NCBI GenBank assembly: GCA_035292685.1
Contig: DATDPP010000060.1
Location: forward strand, 1-64,000
Length of the DNA: 64,000 nt
Direction: 5' to 3'
Origin: JALYNX01 sp035292685
Lineage (GTDB): Bacteria > Actinomycetota > Acidimicrobiia > Spongiisociales > ZC4RG35
This document shows positions 60,636 through 64,000 of this stretch, piece by piece. Positions within the stretch are counted from its first letter, which is position 1. The number at the start of each line of letters is the position of its first letter. The notes below the pieces were generated by a model that saw only the letters and a program-made list of their open reading frames with translations, did no database searches and was not told the DNA's origin. Both the position numbers and the translations under genes were made by a program.

Positions 60636-62177
60636 GTGACGTCCACCCGAGCCCGGGATGGGTTGGCCGGGGCCGCGGCCGCGGCCCTAGCCCTCGGTGT
60701 CTCCGAGCTTGCCGCCGGCATCTTCTCCGGTCTTCCCTCCTTGATCGAAGGCGTTGGGAACTGGGTGATCGACGTCGTCCCGGAGCCGATCAAGCACTGG
60801 GCTATCTCCACCTTCGGCACCAACGACAAGCTCGCCCTACTGATCGGGATGACGTTGGTGGTGATCCTGCTGGGTGCGGTGGTCGGTGTCATCGCCCGGA
60901 AGCGCTTCGGCGTGGCGATGGTGGTGTTCATCGGTTTCGGGGTGGTCGCCGCCCTGGCTGCGAGTCGTGACCCTTCGGTCAGCCTGGGGATGGCGATGAT
61001 CTCGGGAGGTCTGGCGGCCATCGCCGGCCTCGCCTCGCTGCAGTGGCTGCTGGGGCTTTCTGTGCCCATGGTCGCCGGGGAGGATCCCGAACCACCTCAG
61101 GATGCCTCTCGCCGGTCTTTCATCATCGGCGTAACCGCCATCTTCGGGCTGGCCGCCCTGTCGGCAGGCGCCGGTCGCGTCCTCCTGGAAAAGGCGAAAC
61201 GCGTAGTCGCCGGGCGCACCGAAGTGGTGCTCCCCGGCCCGGCTCAGGCAGTCGCCCCTTTCCCGCCGGCAGCCGAGCTCGGGGTATCGGGTCTTAGCCC
61301 GGTGGTCACACCCAACGACGTCTTCTACCGGATCGACGCTGCCTTCTCGGTGCCCAGGGTCGATCTGCCCGAATGGACCCTCACCATCAAGGGTCTGGTC
61401 GACCGTCCCTATTCCTTGACGTATGGCGACATCCTCGACATGCGGCTTGTCGAGCGCTACGTCACATTGTCCTGTGTTTCCAACCAGGTGGGAGGGGATC
61501 TGGTCGGGAACGCCAAGTGGCTCGGGGTCCCCCTGACCGAGATCCTGGACCGGGCCGGGGTGCAGGCCGAGGCGGAGCAGGTCGTCGGCAGGTCGGTCGA
61601 TGACTTCACGGTCGGGTTCCCGATCGAGGTTGCCTACGACGGTCGCGACGCGCTGCTGGCGGTGGGGATGAATGACGAGCCGCTTCCCTTCGAGCACGGC
61701 TTTCCGGCCCGACTGGTGGTGGCCGGTCTTTACGGATACGTCTCGGCGACAAAGTGGATCTCGGAGATCGAGCTCACCCGTTGGGATGACTTCGACGCTT
61801 ATTGGGTGCCACGGGGTTGGTCCAAGGAGGCCCCGGTGAAGACCCAGAGCCGGATCGACACCCCGCCGCCCGGGTCACAGATACAGGCCGGGCCCCGTCG
61901 GGTCGCCGGTGTGGCCTGGGCTCCGAATCGAGGGATCGGCAAGGTCGAGGTCCAACTCGGTGAGGGCGTCCCATGGTTGGAGGCTGACCTATCCGAGTCG
62001 TTGTCCGACAACAGTTGGCGTCAGTGGTCCATCGATTGGGATGCTCCTGTCGGCTTTCACGTGATCAGGGTGCGGGCGACCGACGGCGAGGGGAACCTCC
62101 AGACCGAACAGGTCAGCCCGCCGGCCCCGAACGGCGCCACCGGGTGGCACACCATTGAGACCCAGGTGGGACCGTGA
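60636..62177 (+). CDS. Membrane-anchored sulfite oxidase-family molybdopterin oxidoreductase
   Basis: This 513-residue protein has about four membrane helices (residues 10-145), then an internal twin-arginine segment (SRRSFIIG, Arg159-160) with a hydrophobic run, then the oxidoreductase domain with the molybdenum-ligand Cys280 in RYVTLSCVSNQVGGDLVG and a C-terminal Mo-co dimer domain (AGPRRVAGVAWAPNRGIGKVEVQLG). It should face outside and use Moco. There is no heme domain, so the electron partner is unknown. The start is GTG. The palindrome at 62191 lies 13 nt after the stop. Confidence 0.83.
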   Translation: MTSTRARDGLAGAAAAALALGVSELAAGIFSGLPSLIEGVGNWVIDVVPEPIKHWAISTFGTNDKLALLIGMTLVVILLGAVVGVIARKRFGVAMVVFIGFGVVAALAASRDPSVSLGMAMISGGLAAIAGLASLQWLLGLSVPMVAGEDPEPPQDASRRSFIIGVTAIFGLAALSAGAGRVLLEKAKRVVAGRTEVVLPGPAQAVAPFPPAAELGVSGLSPVVTPNDVFYRIDAAFSVPRVDLPEWTLTIKGLVDRPYSLTYGDILDMRLVERYVTLSCVSNQVGGDLVGNAKWLGVPLTEILDRAGVQAEAEQVVGRSVDDFTVGFPIEVAYDGRDALLAVGMNDEPLPFEHGFPARLVVAGLYGYVSATKWISEIELTRWDDFDAYWVPRGWSKEAPVKTQSRIDTPPPGSQIQAGPRRVAGVAWAPNRGIGKVEVQLGEGVPWLEADLSESLSDNSWRQWSIDWDAPVGFHVIRVRATDGEGNLQTEQVSPPAPNGATGWHTIETQVGP

Positions 62178-62190
62178 GCTTCCTCACCCC

Positions 62191-62241
62191 CGTAATTGGG
62201 ACCGTCAGGGGTCAAATACGGACCTTTCCAACCCAATTACG
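62191..62241. repeat. Dispersed palindromic element, copy 2
   Basis: CGTAATTGGG (62191-62200) and CCCAATTACG (62232-62241) bound 31 bp whose reverse complement carries the same AGGTCCGTAT and TGACCCCT blocks as copy 1 at 6221. Both copies are 51 bp over the shared core. Like copy 1 it lies between convergent stops (62177 and 62248), with the asymmetric centre in the opposite orientation. Confidence 0.8.
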
Positions 62242-62247
62242 CCGGCT

Positions 62248-63207
62248 TCACACCAGGTCGACCGCCGAGATCGCCCAGGAGAGCCCGGTGTCGGGGTCTT
62301 CGATGGCGAGACGCAATGCCCACCCGGTGCCCGGGCTCCCGTCGTCGAACCAGAACCAGCCAAACCGCGATGCTGCTGACCCGAGGTCCTCGGGAGAGCA
62401 GGGCCACCGGAGGTCGGCCATTACCGATGTCGCCCACCACGCCAGATGGCGGCCGGCGGCTGCTCCCCGCCTCCGCCCGTGGGCGCCACCCGAGGCCGCG
62501 GCCCACCCCATCCAGGCCAGCCCGGCGGCGGCACCGATGGCGGCTGAGCGGCCCACTGTTGCCCCGAGGGATCGGATGGCGGCCAGATGGTCGCCGGCCA
62601 CGACCGTCGTCTGACAACGCCCGTTGGACTCGTCCGTCCAGGGCAGGACCAAGTCGGCCAGAGCGGCCTCCGACTGAGGGTCATCGACCACCTCGAAACC
62701 TGAGGGCAGAGCGACGTCGGATGGATCCGGCGGTGGTGGTGTGGGGGCTTCGACCATGTCCCGCTTGTAGGTGGCGACGGGGTAGATGGGCTCCCAGTCT
62801 TCCAGGGCGCCCGGCAGGTCGAGATTCGGCTCGCTCACCCGCTCACCCCGGACCACCCGCTCGGCGGCCAGCGTCCGACGCTCCGGGCCCGCTTCGAGAT
62901 ACGGCTCCATCTCCCGCCAGGTCTTGGTGCTGGCCGCGACCTCGGGGAGGGGGCCGAGGGCAAAGCGTGATTGGCCTTCTGAGACAGTGGGCCCGGCGTA
63001 GCTGGGTGGTCCCTCCAGGGCCAGGCGATAGCGGATGTGCTCTTCGACCCCCCAAACCTGCTTCCCCCGCGTCACCGCCTCCCGACACCTCGCTCTCAGC
63101 TCCACTAGGCCGTCCCATGCCTGTGCCGAGCAAAGCCCGTCGACCACTCGCAGCAGTTCGTCGGTGTCCGACGATTCGATGGCTTCCATCGCTCTGCGGC
63201 TGGTCAA
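62248..63207 (-). CDS. Conserved-looking actinobacterial protein of unknown function
   Basis: This 319-residue protein starts at TTG 63207, which overlaps the sulfurtransferase stop (TTGA); an ATG at 63189 is the alternative. The N-terminal part is helical (DELLRVVDGLCSAQAWDGLVELRARC), followed by a Pro-rich segment (about 145-160, TPPPPDPSD) and a Gly/Ala/Trp-rich C-terminal domain with GRSAAIGAAAGLAWMGWAAASGGAHGRRRG, which looks like a compact small-residue helix. No family is recognised. Coupling to a rhodanese gene hints at linked regulation only. Confidence 0.6.
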   Translation of the reverse strand: MTSRRAMEAIESSDTDELLRVVDGLCSAQAWDGLVELRARCREAVTRGKQVWGVEEHIRYRLALEGPPSYAGPTVSEGQSRFALGPLPEVAASTKTWREMEPYLEAGPERRTLAAERVVRGERVSEPNLDLPGALEDWEPIYPVATYKRDMVEAPTPPPPDPSDVALPSGFEVVDDPQSEAALADLVLPWTDESNGRCQTTVVAGDHLAAIRSLGATVGRSAAIGAAAGLAWMGWAAASGGAHGRRRGAAAGRHLAWWATSVMADLRWPCSPEDLGSAASRFGWFWFDDGSPGTGWALRLAIEDPDTGLSWAISAVDLV

Positions 63208-64000
63208 GGGGCGTCTCCGGTGACCACCGGGAGGTCGCGGCGGGCCCAATCCGAGAACGAGCCGATGTAGATGTCCGGCAGTGGATGACCGGCGAGGACC
63301 ATTGCGAGCGCTGCGTGACAGGCGTTGACTCCGCTGCCGCACGACACGATCGTGCCCTCGGGAGTGTCGCGGTAGCGCTCGACGAGGTCGGCGTTGTCGA
63401 GAAACCGGCCTTCCGGGCCGAGGTTCCCGCTCAGGGGCATGTTGACCGCACCCGGGATGTGGCCCGCCTTGGGGTCTATCGGCTCCACCTCACCCCGGTA
63501 TCGCTCTGCGACCCTGGCGTCGATGAGATGGCGACCCGCCAACCCGTCAATGCTGACCACCCCGGTGAAGCGGTCCACGGCCGGGTATTCGGTCGGTGAT
63601 CGCCACCCCGGCTGATCCGTGACCGGGAGGCCGGCATCGACCCAGGCGCTCAGGCCACCATCGAGCAGTCGTGACTTCTGATGGCCGATAGCGCGGAGCA
63701 TCCACCACATCCGGGCGGCGACTGCGCCGGCCACGTCGTCGTAGACGATGATCTCGTCGCCGGGGCCGGCTCCGAACTCGCTGAGGGCTCGGGTGAATTC
63801 TGAGGCTGGGGGAAGGGGGTGGCGTCCATCACCGCGGGGCACCGTGAGATCGGTGTCGAGGTCGACGAAGATGGCGCCCGGGATGTGCCCTGCGGCGTAG
63901 TCATCTCTGCCGCGGGTGGGGTCGGTGAGCGACCATCGCAGATCGAACAAGACGACCTCATCGAGTGTTTCGACCAACTCCCCGATGGAGATCAGAGGTT
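63204..64000 (-). CDS. sseA: Thiosulfate/3-mercaptopyruvate sulfurtransferase (two rhodanese domains), 5' end outside window
   Basis: At least 265 residues can be read up to the end of the window; the frame is still open at 64000, so the N-terminus is missing. The inactive N-terminal rhodanese domain has DLRWSLTDPTRGRDDYAAGHIPGAIFVDLD. The C-terminal domain has the catalytic Cys in VSCGSGVNACHAAL and CRAGHIPGA-like KAGHIPGAVNMP. It transfers sulfur from thiosulfate or mercaptopyruvate to a thiophilic acceptor. The CGSGV loop is typical of SseA/MST-type enzymes. Confidence 0.9.
   Translation of the reverse strand, partial: PLISIGELVETLDEVVLFDLRWSLTDPTRGRDDYAAGHIPGAIFVDLDTDLTVPRGDGRHPLPPASEFTRALSEFGAGPGDEIIVYDDVAGAVAARMWWMLRAIGHQKSRLLDGGLSAWVDAGLPVTDQPGWRSPTEYPAVDRFTGVVSIDGLAGRHLIDARVAERYRGEVEPIDPKAGHIPGAVNMPLSGNLGPEGRFLDNADLVERYRDTPEGTIVSCGSGVNACHAALAMVLAGHPLPDIYIGSFSDWARRDLPVVTGDAP

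Noticed and set aside
62196..63599. 467-codon plus-strand frame
   Set aside because: It starts inside the palindromic element, runs antisense through two genes and is Arg/Pro-rich; the minus-strand rhodanese has intact catalytic motifs.

Overview
The window is one continuous stretch of high-GC bacterial chromosome with about 69 protein genes. They are tightly packed, often with 1-11 nt start/stop overlaps. I see no rRNA, tRNA, CRISPR array, prophage or intact insertion sequence. The gene set points to an actinobacterium: clpS followed by a DUF2017 gene, an XRE regulator next to a HbhA-like gene, a large GlnE, an LLM-type (F420-family) oxidoreductase, an EtfD-like membrane Fe-S oxidoreductase, an LPXTG-type surface protein, many Thr-rich lipoproteins, and TANNNT boxes just upstream of starts. 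The class Acidimicrobiia or a relative fits best, but this is an inference from gene content, not a phylogeny.

Layout. 1-6.3 kb: VOC protein fragment, P5C dehydrogenase, plsY and a membrane protein, peroxiredoxin, a beta-hydroxyacid dehydrogenase, and a KBL-type enzyme. 6.3-19.1 kb: an acyl-CoA and one-carbon catabolic block, almost all on the minus strand. It holds biotin-dependent acyl-CoA carboxylase alpha and beta subunits, a dimethylglycine/sarcosine dehydrogenase-like protein coupled to a HAD-choline kinase fusion, a ferredoxin, a MaoC hydratase, an SDR with a half-SDR partner, a class III CoA-transferase and a thiolase. 19.2-24.2 kb: a repair glycosylase, a DUF4388 protein, uridine kinase, a Thr-rich LPFTG surface protein, then proC overlapping a proline dehydrogenase gene. 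24.2-31.2 kb: EtfD-like oxidoreductase, clpS-DUF2017, a baeRF-type release-factor homologue, and a split XdhC plus MocA molybdenum-cofactor module. 31.2-42 kb: HbhA-like/XRE pair, VIT1/CCC1 transporter, M20 amidohydrolase, glnE, nadE, a class IV aminotransferase, mgtE, greA.

42.0-53.4 kb is a long same-strand run ending in a complete aa3-type cytochrome c oxidase (ctaC, D, E and subunit IV) with ctaB and ctaG. Before the oxidase come a PG-binding/fasciclin lipoprotein, a cupredoxin-like lipoprotein, a membrane protein whose predicted mature N-terminus is histidine, and a thioredoxin-like lipoprotein with a CX4C motif. I read this as an oxidase assembly or copper-supply module. 53.7-64 kb: a class V aminotransferase with SerA (serine synthesis), an unknown membrane protein, lgt (which would lipidate the many lipoproteins), an LLM oxidoreductase, a GCS2-type ligase, tag, a membrane-anchored sulfite-oxidase-family molybdoenzyme, an unknown protein and a rhodanese truncated by the window end.

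The most unusual non-coding signals are: a 51-bp element with perfect terminal inverted repeats, present twice 56 kb apart and each time between convergent stop codons; two intergenic arrays built on a 7-bp period; inverted repeats in all five convergent gaps longer than 60 bp; and a recurring TANNNT box 6-10 nt upstream of starts, suggesting leaderless or very short-leader transcripts.
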